DNA from: Bacillota bacterium
GTDB lineage: Bacteria; Bacillota; Clostridia; Christensenellales; CAG-138
DNA length: 64,000 bases
Direction of reading: 5' to 3'
NCBI GenBank assembly: GCA_023390655.1
Contig: JAEWCL010000026.1
Location: 1 to 64,000, forward strand
The translations under genes and the position numbers were made by a program. Below are positions 7,709-15,269 of the stretch, in pieces; position 1 is the first letter of the stretch; every line of letters starts with the position of its first letter. The notes below the pieces were generated by a model. The model saw only the letters and a list, made by a program, of their open reading frames with translations, did not search any database and was not told where the DNA came from.

Positions 7709-7800
7709 GTATATTTTCTTTTTATTCCGTCAATATATTCGTTCTATGTCATGCATTTGCAAGTTCTTTTTGAAAATCTTGGCCAATCTCAGATGCGCAC

Positions 7801-7829
7801 TTGAAGCGTTATGGAGATTAGGGTATAAT
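7801..7829 (+). promoter_or_regulatory. Sigma-A promoter of rex
   Basis: TTGAAG (7801-7806), a 17-base spacer and a perfect TATAAT (7824-7829) lie 44 bases ahead of the rex ATG. AGGAGG at 7861-7866 is the ribosome-binding site. No Rex operator (TTGTGA-type palindrome) was seen here. Confidence 0.8.
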
Positions 7830-7873
7830 TATTTCGTATAGTACATGTCGGTTAATCGTCAGGAGGTTATAAG

Positions 7874-8500
7874 ATGAAAGAGCGCAAGGTATCTGAGGCC
7901 GTAATCAGGCGGTTGCCCAGATATTACCGCCAACTTGAATTACTAAAAGCGGAGAACATGGAACGTATTTCGTCAAGCGAACTTGCGCAGCAGATGGGCC
8001 TGAACCCTTCCCAGGTGCGTCAGGATTTAAACTGCTTCGGTGGTTTTGGCCAGCAAGGATACGGCTACCCCGTACAGAACCTGCACAAGGAAATCGCCAC
8101 CATACTCGGGCTTACCCGCACCTATCGCCTGATTGTTGTCGGCGCCGGCAACATCGGACAAGCCCTTGCCAAGTACGAAGGGTTTGCGCAAAAAGGGTTT
8201 GAGGTGATTGCGCTCTTTGATGTTGACGAGGCGCTGATCGGCCAGACGATCAATGAGAAGCCCATCCTTCCCGCAGAACAGATGAGCGACTTTATCCGCG
8301 AAAACAATGTGGATATCGGCATCATCACCGCGCGCCGCAGGTCCGCGCAGGAAATTGCGGACACCATGGTGGATGCGGGCATCCGCGCCATCTGGAACTT
8401 TGTCCCCATGGATGTCACCGCCTCCGTCCCTATTGAAAACATCCAGTTGAGCGACAGCATGTTTGTGCTTTCCTACCGTCTCAACGCGTTGGAAGACTGA
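7874..8500 (+). CDS. rex: Redox-sensing transcriptional repressor Rex
   Basis: The 208-residue protein has an N-terminal winged helix (VIRRLPRYYRQLELL, then SSELAQQMGLNPSQVRQDL) and a Rossmann NAD(H)-binding domain (VVGAGNIGQAL, residues 88-98; ALFDVD). A C-terminal domain-swap helix (DSMFVLSYRLNALE) completes the family layout and length. Rex senses the NADH/NAD ratio and in Clostridia represses fermentation genes such as those for butyrate formation. The ptb-buk genes in this window are possible targets, though no operator was recognised before them. It is a single-gene unit with its own promoter and terminator. Confidence 0.96.
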   Translation: MKERKVSEAVIRRLPRYYRQLELLKAENMERISSSELAQQMGLNPSQVRQDLNCFGGFGQQGYGYPVQNLHKEIATILGLTRTYRLIVVGAGNIGQALAKYEGFAQKGFEVIALFDVDEALIGQTINEKPILPAEQMSDFIRENNVDIGIITARRRSAQEIADTMVDAGIRAIWNFVPMDVTASVPIENIQLSDSMFVLSYRLNALED

Positions 8501-8534
8501 CAAGCTACCCTCTAAAATTAACATCCCGAACGAA

Positions 8535-8583
8535 AAGGGCAGGCCAGCATGAAATGTGCTGCCTGCCCTTGTTGCGCTTTTTT
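8535..8583 (+). terminator. Terminator of rex
   Basis: AAGGGCAGG and CCTGCCCTT enclose an inner CAGCA/TGCTG stem; a T-run follows at 8578-8583. Confidence 0.78.
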
Positions 8584-8611
8584 GATTTAGCCCTCTAAGC
8601 CGAACGCTATG

Positions 8612-9265
8612 TTATGCTTCCTCATTCACCCGTACCACCTTGCACACCGCAACCGCGCTTGATTGCCCCTCCCCGGTCAACAGGTTCTTTGGCGAATGCA
8701 GGTTGAGCATAAATCCATCGTCCCCATATTTCCCATCCAGGCCCTTTGCATAGTCTTCCTGCACGGCAATATGCTGCACCCGGCCGATCAAAAGTGCGGC
8801 CCGCCCGCTGCCGGACAGATCCAGCTCTCGTTCAAGCTTGCACTCCAGCGAAAGGAATGCCTCCGCTATGCGCGGGCAGTTCACCGTCTTTGCCTGCTCT
8901 CTATGGAAGCCTCCTGCCGCAAGCTCGTCCGTCTCATCCCCGTTATGATCAATGGTGGACATGCAGGCGTCAAAATACGTTTTGCCGGTGAAATTGACCA
9001 CAAATTCGCCGGTGCGCAAACAATTTTCATACGTATGCGAACGCCTCTGGATTGGGATAACGGCAAAGTATCCATCGCCGTCCCCCGTAAAGCTGCCGGA
9101 AAAATTGAAGTTCACGTTCGGTTTTCCGTTTTCCTTAAGCGTTGTTATGGCATGCAGGACGCTTGGGATGCCGCAGGCAAACTCAAAATGGGAGAATGCC
9201 TCAAATTGCCCCTCCCAATGCGCCTGGAGGTGTTCCGGCCTTCGCGTACCGATTTCGATTTTCAT
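8612..9265 (-). CDS. Flavin reductase-like (FMN-binding split barrel) protein
   Basis: The 217-residue product resembles flavoredoxin and flavin reductase domain proteins: an N-terminal strand region, FVVNFTGKTYFDACMSTI, then DETDELAAGGFHREQAKTV as the usual segment after the flavin-binding core, and a GRVQHIAVQEDY strand. Such proteins bind FMN and transfer electrons; the partner is unknown. It is the last gene of a three-gene minus-strand group (WYL regulator, AlkZ-related protein, this gene), nine bases after its neighbour. Confidence 0.78.
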   Translation of the reverse strand: MKIEIGTRRPEHLQAHWEGQFEAFSHFEFACGIPSVLHAITTLKENGKPNVNFNFSGSFTGDGDGYFAVIPIQRRSHTYENCLRTGEFVVNFTGKTYFDACMSTIDHNGDETDELAAGGFHREQAKTVNCPRIAEAFLSLECKLERELDLSGSGRAALLIGRVQHIAVQEDYAKGLDGKYGDDGFMLNLHSPKNLLTGEGQSSAVAVCKVVRVNEEA

Positions 9266-9274
9266 ACCTATCCC

Positions 9275-9970
9275 CTATCCTTTTATAAATTTCAGAATCT
9301 TCTTGGGATCTGCCGCAGTATTTAAGCGCATCACCTGTCGGGTGATTGTATCCACGGCTTCTGTTTGAACAATTCTTTGGGCCTTCTCAAACACTTCCGC
9401 CCCAAAGTATCGCTCCACCGTGCAGAATACCGTGGAGGACCACCCGTACAATTCGCCCTTTTGGGACAGCTTTTGCTGCCTGCCGCACATGGTCAGGTAC
9501 AGGCCCATCTGCAGTTCCACCAAGGCGCGGTCGAATTTTGAGGCGTCGTCTTTGGAGAACCCTCCAATTTGCTTGATGGCGTGCAGCGGCAATGTTTCAT
9601 ATTCAGCAACGATGTCGTAGATGCGCTTTGCGTATTGGCTCATATTGCCTTCTTGATACGCTTCCTCCGCCGTTATGCCGCCGCGCCGCGCCGCAAGAAA
9701 ATATGGGTACCACGCTTTTGTAATATAGCCGCTCTTTTTAAAGAACAGCTTGCCGTAGGCGATATCATTGCGCTCATCCAATACGCGGATGCGCCACTCC
9801 CACGGATCGGTCTCCGGATCCCCCGTATGCCACTTTACGGGCGTATTATATGGCGGGGTCTCGTCCCAGCTCCAGGGAACCACCGCAAAAATACCCGCGC
9901 TGTTTCCGCCGCCCATGGAGAACCCGGCCTGCAGCAGCGCGGCAACAAAATCGTTGTAATTTTGGATCAT
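9275..9970 (-). CDS. AlkZ-related protein
   Basis: This 231-residue soluble protein starts MIQNYNDF and contains the conserved stretches KWHTGDPETDPWEWR, VLDERNDIAYGKLFFKKSGYI and WYPYFLAARR, which I associate with proteins annotated as AlkZ-related (distant from the AlkZ/YcaQ DNA glycosylases). No catalytic assignment can be made. The ATG at 9970 is preceded by GAGGTG; a GTG six bases earlier overlaps that site. It lies between a WYL regulator and a flavin reductase-like gene and is probably co-transcribed with both. Confidence 0.6.
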   Translation of the reverse strand: MIQNYNDFVAALLQAGFSMGGGNSAGIFAVVPWSWDETPPYNTPVKWHTGDPETDPWEWRIRVLDERNDIAYGKLFFKKSGYITKAWYPYFLAARRGGITAEEAYQEGNMSQYAKRIYDIVAEYETLPLHAIKQIGGFSKDDASKFDRALVELQMGLYLTMCGRQQKLSQKGELYGWSSTVFCTVERYFGAEVFEKAQRIVQTEAVDTITRQVMRLNTAADPKKILKFIKG

Positions 9971-10086
9971 ATCCACACCTCACAATTGCTTCTTTCTCGC
10001 CATACAGATATAACGCCGCGTCCTTTCCTTCAAGTTCTACAGCGCCTTTATTCTATCAGACCAAACACGACAACAGTGTGTCGTGT

Positions 10087-10992
10087 TCAATGATATTGTT
10101 CCATGATATTTTTTGCAATGGTATAGAGTTGCTCGGCAAGCTCATTGGGTTCGAGTACTTTTACCTTGTCCCCGAAGCGAAGCAGCCAGGAAATGATGTA
10201 TGCCTGATTGGTATAGCCGTTCTCAAACAGCAGTTTGCCGTCCTTTGTTTCCGTAAAGCAGTCCGGGCCGTATTCCTCAATCAATTGGGATTTTGCAGCG
10301 GCTTCAAACAACGCAACAAGCCTGATCTGATCTAAAAAGTGCGCATCAAAATCATATCTCTCCGGCGGTACGGGGCGCTTAACAAACCGCTCTTCACATA
10401 CCGCAAGCCCCCATAGCCGCTGCAGCTTGAACATCCGCCAATCCTGTTGCTCCGGGCAAAATCCAAATACATACCACGCCGTCCATTTAAAGATAACAAC
10501 GTATGGTTCAATACAGCGATGCATCTGCCCTTTCTCGGAATAATAGTCAAACGCAATCAGCCTTTGCTCCAGCACCGCCTGCTTGATCAACGCGATTTTC
10601 GGCGACAGGCTGCCTTTATAATGCGATGCAAGATCGATAATGATGGGTTCCTGTAAAGACAGCACGGCATCTTTGTTTGCGGACAGCTTCTCAAGCGTAC
10701 GTTCCAGTTGGGGCTGTTCGGAGATGCTGCCGATTCCCTTGAGCGCCGCAACGATACCGGAAAGCTCATCCGCCGTCAGGACGCTTTTGTCCAGTTTGTA
10801 GCCTTCCGCAATGGAAACGCCGCCCCCGCCGCCCTGCATGGTGACAACCGGAATCCCCGCCCTGCAAAGCGCTTCAATATCCCGCCCGATCGTCCGGCGC
10901 GAGACCTCAAATTTTTCTGCAAGCTGCGGGGCCGTGACACGGCTGTTTTGCAGCAATATGGTCAGGATCCCGAGCAAACGGTCAAGTTTCAT
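10087..10992 (-). CDS. WYL-domain transcriptional regulator (HTH_11 type)
   Basis: The 301-residue protein begins with a DeoR-like helix-turn-helix (QLAEKFEVSRRTIGRDIEALCRAGIPV, residues about 23-49) followed by a WYL domain (about 140-215, with CIEPYVVIFK and WYVFGFC in place of the usual W-Y-L) and a C-terminal WCX-like extension. WYL domains are thought to bind ligands such as nucleic acids or small effectors. As first gene of the group it probably controls the two downstream genes and itself. The ATG at 10992 follows CCTCTGGAGGCGC on the minus strand. Confidence 0.87.
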   Translation of the reverse strand: MKLDRLLGILTILLQNSRVTAPQLAEKFEVSRRTIGRDIEALCRAGIPVVTMQGGGGGVSIAEGYKLDKSVLTADELSGIVAALKGIGSISEQPQLERTLEKLSANKDAVLSLQEPIIIDLASHYKGSLSPKIALIKQAVLEQRLIAFDYYSEKGQMHRCIEPYVVIFKWTAWYVFGFCPEQQDWRMFKLQRLWGLAVCEERFVKRPVPPERYDFDAHFLDQIRLVALFEAAAKSQLIEEYGPDCFTETKDGKLLFENGYTNQAYIISWLLRFGDKVKVLEPNELAEQLYTIAKNIMEQYH

Positions 10993-11014
10993 ATGCGCCT
11001 CCAGAGGGTTGATA

Positions 11015-11048
11015 GCATCAAACCACCAGCCGGGCTGGTGGTTTGATG
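11015..11048 (-). terminator. Strong hairpin downstream of rsfS
   Basis: ATCAAACCACCAGC and GCTGGTGGTTTGAT form a 14-bp perfect stem between rsfS and the WYL gene. No clean U-run follows on either strand, so it may act as a terminator only partly. Confidence 0.6.
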
Positions 11049-11084
11049 TTGTTTCTGTTTGCTTGCACCTGAAACTGTCCGGGT

Positions 11085-11465
11085 TCAGCCCTGTTGCTGT
11101 TCCTGGGCCTCTTTCATCTCCGAAAAGAGTATGGCCTCCCGCGGATCATTCATCCAAAGGCGCTCCATATTGTAATACTTGCGCTCATCGGGAATGAACA
11201 TGTGCACGAGAATATTTGCAAAATCCAGCACGATCCATCTGCCTTCCGCATATCCTTCCCTGCGGCGCTGCACAAGGCCGATGCCGGGCGCTTTTTCTTC
11301 CACTTCTTCACACAGCGCCTTAACCTGAGGAACGGCACGGCCGCTGCAGATGATGAACCAATCCGCAATGATGGTCTTATCCTCCACGTGGATGGCAATG
11401 ATATCCTGCGCTTTTTTGTTGTAGAGTACCTCACACAAGGCAAGAACCTGTTCTTTTACTTCCAA
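11085..11465 (-). CDS. rsfS: Ribosomal silencing factor RsfS
   Basis: The 126-residue product matches RsfS (YqeL/YbeB): KKAQDIIAIHVEDKTIIADWF, CSGRAVPQVKAL, WIVLDFANILVHMFIPDERKYYNMERLW. RsfS binds ribosomal protein L14 and blocks joining of the ribosomal subunits in nutrient stress. The likely start is TTG at 11465, eight bases from AAAGGAG; longer ATG-started frames would add about 44 unrelated residues that overlap the repeat at 11508-11621. It follows nadD-yqeK, as in Bacillus, but here a promoter-bearing repeat separates them. Confidence 0.92.
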   Translation of the reverse strand: MEVKEQVLALCEVLYNKKAQDIIAIHVEDKTIIADWFIICSGRAVPQVKALCEEVEEKAPGIGLVQRRREGYAEGRWIVLDFANILVHMFIPDERKYYNMERLWMNDPREAILFSEMKEAQEQQQG

Positions 11466-11507
11466 ACGGATATCTCCTTTCTCTTGCTGCACCTGTTTGT
11501 AATCTCC

Positions 11508-11621
11508 ATTATACCATAGAAGCAAAGCGGATATGGTATCATCCGCACATGTGCGTTTGGCCGCAAATCGCATGTACAATAGAATCAGCCGTATCATGGC
11601 CGCCTTGCGTCATTATACCAT
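11508..11621 (-). repeat. Structured promoter-bearing interspersed repeat, copy A
   Basis: Read on the minus strand this unit shares its layout and most bases with 49298-49414 on the plus strand: TGGTATAATGAC, GCAAGGCGGCCAT, GCTGATTCTA, a CATGCG block, GCGGCCAAACGCACATG, and a final CTATGGTATAAT. The last block is an extended -10 promoter (TGGTATAAT, at 11508-11516) 42 bases ahead of the rsfS start. The copy begins 20 bases after the end of nadD-yqeK. Confidence 0.75.
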
Positions 11622-11641
11622 CAGGCCGCTCTCTTTTTCAC

Positions 11642-12763
11642 TCAATTTTCTTCCAATCCGCCGCCAAGCGCATAGAGTGCCGCAAGCGAGTGTTCATCCA
11701 CCGCCTGCCCCCGCGCACACACGTAATTGATGCATTCCTCCAGGCACGCCCGCATGGCCGCGTTTAGGTCCGTAAACGCAAGCGCGCGCAGCCTGTCCAC
11801 CCCCGGAAAGTTCCGGTTGGGCTCAAGCATGTCCGCCATATAGATGAGTTTATCGAGCATCGTAGCGTCCCTGCCGGACGTCGTATGCAGGCGGATCGCC
11901 CGGAGCACCTCTTCATCCGTTACGCCGTACTCCGTTCTTGCCAGGCGCTCGCCCGCGGCCGCATGGGTCAGCGCGCCATCGTCAACGCCGCGCGCGCAAT
12001 CGTGCAGCAGCGCCGCGAGCCGGGCCCGTTTCGCGTCCGCGCCATAGCGCGCCGCAAGCGCCACAGCCATACGCACGACGCCCATTGTATGACGGTATCT
12101 GGAACTATTCAACGCGGCGCGGCATTTTTCCTGCATGCTCTTTAGCGTTTTAGGAAAATAGAGGCCTTCTTCGTAAATATACGCTTCCACATCGGGCGCG
12201 ATCATGCCCTCCACCGACAACGCGTCAAACACCCTGCCGCGCACCATGGTAGAGGAAACAGGCACAACGGAAAGATCCAAAAGTGCGATCTGTGCGCCAT
12301 ACTCCGCTTTCAGGCGCTTTGCGGCTTCTTCATCAAAGTCGCTTTCCCCCTGCCGCCTGACGCCCGCAAACGAAACAAGCCGCATCAGCTCCGGCGCGCG
12401 GTGCCAGGTGGAAAGGTCGCACAGCATATCGCTGCCGATGATCATAACAAATTCATCGCACGGATACTGTTCCTTAAGTGCAAAGACGGTATCGATGGTG
12501 TAGCTCTTGCCCTCGCGGTGAAGTTCAATCCCGGAAACCTCCACGCCTTCTATCCCGGCTGCGGCGAGACAGGCCATGTTGTATCTATGCTGCGCGCTGA
12601 CATGCCCGTCTACTTCCTTATGCGGAGGGTCCGCCGCAGGAATCAGGAGCACCTTAGAAAGCCCCAGCGCGTTGCGCGCCCCCTGCGCCATCTGGATATG
12701 CCCTGTGTGTATGGGATTGAATGTCCCGCCCAATATGCCGATGCGCTCCGGGCATACCTGCAT
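11642..12763 (-). CDS. nadD: Fused nicotinate-nucleotide adenylyltransferase and YqeK-type HD phosphohydrolase
   Basis: This 373-residue protein joins two enzymes that are usually separate neighbours. Residues 1-200 are NadD: GILGGTFNPIHTGH (nucleotide-binding) and PVSSTMVRGR. They make NaAD from NaMN and ATP in NAD synthesis. Residues about 210-373 are a YqeK-type HD domain: YRHTMGVVRMA, LAALLHDCARG, AIRLHTTSG, LIYMADMLEP. YqeK hydrolyses diadenosine tetraphosphate. The ATG at 12763 has AAAAGGAG eight bases upstream. No stop or frameshift separates the domains. Downstream lies rsfS, the common neighbour of both genes. Confidence 0.9.
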   Translation of the reverse strand: MQVCPERIGILGGTFNPIHTGHIQMAQGARNALGLSKVLLIPAADPPHKEVDGHVSAQHRYNMACLAAAGIEGVEVSGIELHREGKSYTIDTVFALKEQYPCDEFVMIIGSDMLCDLSTWHRAPELMRLVSFAGVRRQGESDFDEEAAKRLKAEYGAQIALLDLSVVPVSSTMVRGRVFDALSVEGMIAPDVEAYIYEEGLYFPKTLKSMQEKCRAALNSSRYRHTMGVVRMAVALAARYGADAKRARLAALLHDCARGVDDGALTHAAAGERLARTEYGVTDEEVLRAIRLHTTSGRDATMLDKLIYMADMLEPNRNFPGVDRLRALAFTDLNAAMRACLEECINYVCARGQAVDEHSLAALYALGGGLEEN

Positions 12764-12928
12764 GCTTGCGGCTCCTTTTCCGGCCCCGGCCATTCCAAAT
12801 GGCATAAAAAAGAAACGGATGCCGTTTTTCTTTACACATATTATACACCAAAATGGTTGTTTGACGCATACAAATCCGTACTTGGGCAAGAATCAACGCA
12901 ACACCCGCCATAAAAAGGAGGCATGCAC

Positions 12929-13768
12929 GTGGACAAGGAGCTTAGGCAATATTACAAGCAGCGGCAGCACGGCGGACGCGGCACCGCCGCGAGAGTTTTA
13001 GACGGCGTCATACTGCGCGCCGTATTTGCAGCGGGATGCTACCTGTGGTTCCGCCACAATGTGGCAAACGATCTGATCGTCATATTCCTCACCGCGTTAA
13101 CGACACTGCTGTTTCTTGCGGCGCTGCGGCTTTACAGGCAGCTGTCGTTTGAAAAATTTGTTCTCAAGGAAAAGGAACGCCTGTCTGATGTTGTGCTGTG
13201 CGAGCGGCTGATGCTGCTGCCCAAGCAGGAGTTTCACGCGCTCTGTAAGCGCATTGCAGCACTTCTGCCCGGCTTTGAGCATGCGCATTTTGTCAGCACC
13301 CAGCGCGCCTCACAGCTTATGGAGGACGATATTTTAAGCGCCTACCACGCGGCACAAAAGGCGGGCGCCAGTGCGCTTGTCGTCTTCAGCCTTTCCGGCT
13401 GCAAGGACCAGGCCCGCGCGCTCATCGCGCGGCTCCCGATCCGTGTAGAGCTTGTAGAAACCTCCATGCTGCTGCGCATGGCCCGCCAGCTGGAAGGCTA
13501 CGCCGTTGCCGACGCAGATGTGGAAACGCACATCCGCAGCCTGATGGGTGCGCAGCGGGAAAAACGTGCACGCATGCAGGCAGAGCCGTTCGGCGCAAAA
13601 CATGCAAAGAAATACCTCATCTGCGCCATTGTGCTCACCCTCTCCTCGTTCATCACCGGCTACGCGCTTTACTACCGCCTTTTGGCGGGCGTATGCCTCC
13701 TGCTTTCGGCAACATCCTATATACTCAACCGTCCCGGCACCGCCCCGGCTGCGGAGCACGCCCAATAA
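12929..13768 (+). CDS. Four-helix membrane protein with a possible Mrr-like core
   Basis: The 279-residue product has two hydrophobic segments near the N-terminus (about 22-40, 45-65) and two near the C-terminus (about 228-246, 249-266). The soluble middle contains ASALVVFSLSGCKDQARALI and LPIRVELVETSMLLRMA, which recall the end of Mrr/restriction-endonuclease-like domains, but the nuclease residues are not obvious. I do not recognise the family. The GTG at 12929 is seven bases after AGGAGG; ATG 12923 is only one base away from it. It is divergent from nadD-yqeK. Confidence 0.7.
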   Translation: MDKELRQYYKQRQHGGRGTAARVLDGVILRAVFAAGCYLWFRHNVANDLIVIFLTALTTLLFLAALRLYRQLSFEKFVLKEKERLSDVVLCERLMLLPKQEFHALCKRIAALLPGFEHAHFVSTQRASQLMEDDILSAYHAAQKAGASALVVFSLSGCKDQARALIARLPIRVELVETSMLLRMARQLEGYAVADADVETHIRSLMGAQREKRARMQAEPFGAKHAKKYLICAIVLTLSSFITGYALYYRLLAGVCLLLSATSYILNRPGTAPAAEHAQ

Positions 13769-13799
13769 AAAAATTTGCGCGGCCCGCTGCAAAATTCAG

Positions 13800-13829
13800 G
13801 TATGCGCAACGCACGCACCGTACAAGATA
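13800..13829 (+). promoter_or_regulatory. Candidate sigma-G-type promoter of the Asn/Gln-rich peptide
   Basis: GTATG (13800-13804) and CAAGATA (13823-13829) are 18 bases apart. This fits the forespore sigma-G pattern GHATR, 18 bases, CATWHTA at all five -35 positions and five of seven -10 positions. It lies 56 bases ahead of the ATG. The assignment is by eye only. Confidence 0.4.
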
Positions 13830-13885
13830 ATAGCGTGCCGGGGATAGTTCCCCTAGAAGCGAAAGGGAAAGGAGGGCGAAAGACA

Positions 13886-14017
13886 ATGGCATACAACCAG
13901 AATAATAATCAGAACAATCAGAATCAGCAGAACGATCAGAAACAGCGCAATCAGCAGCCGCAGAAGAACAATCAGGGCCAGCAGAAGCAAAAACTGCCCA
14001 ACCAGAACCAGTACTAA
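13886..14017 (+). CDS. 43-residue Asn/Gln-rich peptide
   Basis: The product, beginning MAYNQNNNQNN and ending PNQNQY, consists almost wholly of Asn, Gln and Lys, with no hydrophobic core. AAAGGAGGGCG gives a strong ribosome-binding site ahead of ATG 13886. Composition recalls gamma-type small acid-soluble spore proteins, which are Asn/Gln-rich amino acid reserves, but no GPR protease site (TEFASE-like) is present and the protein is much shorter. A sigma-G-like promoter lies upstream and a chain of hairpins downstream. The spore role is an inference. Confidence 0.65.
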   Translation: MAYNQNNNQNNQNQQNDQKQRNQQPQKNNQGQQKQKLPNQNQY

Positions 14018-14048
14018 GCGTTCTTGTATAAGCTGCAGGTAAGAGTAG

Positions 14049-14153
14049 GGTACGGTTTTGCCGTACCAAGGCACAACGTTAGGAGCAACTCCTCTTTCGT
14101 AATGATGTTACCCCGGTCTATCACGGCACCGCGGCACAAACTGCCGCGGTGCC
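14049..14153 (+). other. Chain of hairpins downstream of the Asn/Gln-rich peptide
   Basis: GGTACGG/CCGTACC (14049-14067), a short GGAG/CTCC stem near 14081-14093, and the 12-bp stem GGCACCGCGGCA/TGCCGCGGTGCC (14125-14153) follow each other before the terminator. They make a long structured 3' region or a separate small RNA. Confidence 0.55.
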
Positions 14154-14157
14154 TGAC

Positions 14158-14189
14158 GGGAGGATGAGAAATCATCCTCCCGCTTTTTT
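14158..14189 (+). terminator. Terminator of the Asn/Gln-rich peptide transcript
   Basis: GGGAGGATGA and TCATCCTCCC pair around GAAA; GC and six or more T residues follow. Confidence 0.9.
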
Positions 14190-14268
14190 ATGCCATACCA
14201 CGCTTCATACCGGGTTTTCCTTTTACAAAAATTTAAAAATATATCCTGCTTTTTCTGCCCGGGCAGGA

Positions 14269-14297
14269 TTGCGCGCATTGTGCAAAAACGGTATGAT
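14269..14297 (+). promoter_or_regulatory. Candidate sigma-A promoter of ptb-buk
   Basis: TTGCGC (14269-14274), 17 bases, then TATGAT (14292-14297). A CTGCCCGGGCAG palindrome lies just upstream, at about 14255-14266. No Rex operator was recognised. Confidence 0.55.
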
Positions 14298-14366
14298 GAG
14301 GAATAATAGTATGCACATTCCCCTTACGTTCTCTGAGTTTATCAATTGAAGAAGGTTGGAAACGCT

Positions 14367-15263
14367 ATGCCCATCAAGAATTTTGACGAGTTGGTCAGCC
14401 GCGTAAAAAGCGGCAGAAAACGTACCGTGGCGCTGGTGGAAGCGCACGACGTGCACGCGTTGGAAGCGCTTGCCCACGCAAAAGACATCGTTTCCGCCAT
14501 TTTGGTCGGCAACCCGGAAAAAATCAGCGCGGCGTTAATAGAAGCGGGGCAGCAGTCCGACGCCTACGAAATTGTGGAGGTGCCCGAGGGCATGCACCCT
14601 TCCGTCTGCGCGGCACGGCTCATCCATGAAAGGCGCGCCGATTTTCTGATGAAGGGCAAAATCATGACGGGCGACCTCTTAAAGGGCGTTCTTTCTCCCG
14701 AAGCGGATTTGAAAGACGGGGGATTGATGAGCCATGTCATGATGGTGGAGGTGCCCAATTACCACAAGCTACTGTGCGTTACGGACGGCGGCATGTGCAC
14801 CTACCCGGATCTTGAAAAGAAAAAGCACATCGTTGAAAATGCGGTGCGCTTCTTCCACGGCCTTGGGTATGAAAGACCCAATGTTGCGGCGCTCTGCGCG
14901 ATTGAGTCTGTCAACCCCAAAATGCAGGATACGGTGGACGCCGCAGCGCTTAAGGAAATGAGCCTGAACGGCGAACTGCCTTCGTGCTATGTGGAAGGGC
15001 CCATCTCCTACGATCTTGCCATGGTGCCGGCGCTTTCGGAAACAAAGGGGTATTCCTCCCCGTGCGTGGGCGATTTTGATATCCTGTTTGTGCCCGAGAT
15101 TGTTGTAGGGAACGTGCTCGGCAAATGCCTTGTTTACACCTGCGGCGGCCGTATGGCGGGCGTCATACAGGGCTGTAAGGTCCCCATTGTGCTGGTATCC
15201 CGCGGCTCCTCCGCAGATGAAAAATATTACTCCCTCGCGCTCGGCGCGGGCGTATGCAAGTGA
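14367..15263 (+). CDS. ptb: Phosphate butyryltransferase
   Basis: The 298-residue protein belongs to the phosphate acetyl/butyryltransferase family: FLMKGKIMTGDLLKGVL, VTDGGMCTYPDLEKK, ALCAIESVNPKMQDT and the C-terminal AGVIQGCKVPIVLVSRGSSADEKY. It converts butyryl-CoA and phosphate to butyryl phosphate. The partner butyrate kinase gene follows after six bases, which separates it from Pta. The ATG at 14367 follows GAAGG; a TTG 21 bases earlier is less likely. Together the two genes give ATP by substrate-level phosphorylation with butyrate as product. Confidence 0.93.
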   Translation: MPIKNFDELVSRVKSGRKRTVALVEAHDVHALEALAHAKDIVSAILVGNPEKISAALIEAGQQSDAYEIVEVPEGMHPSVCAARLIHERRADFLMKGKIMTGDLLKGVLSPEADLKDGGLMSHVMMVEVPNYHKLLCVTDGGMCTYPDLEKKKHIVENAVRFFHGLGYERPNVAALCAIESVNPKMQDTVDAAALKEMSLNGELPSCYVEGPISYDLAMVPALSETKGYSSPCVGDFDILFVPEIVVGNVLGKCLVYTCGGRMAGVIQGCKVPIVLVSRGSSADEKYYSLALGAGVCK

Positions 15264-15269
15264 GGTCTT

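Noticed and set aside
7647..7800. Purine riboswitch upstream of xpt
   Set aside because: The leader from the candidate promoter is too short and no TATA...GG/CC-loop pattern of the purine aptamer is present.
14125..14189. Two adjacent hairpins as a CRISPR-like or repeat array
   Set aside because: The stems have different sequences and there are no regular spacers; one is a plain terminator.
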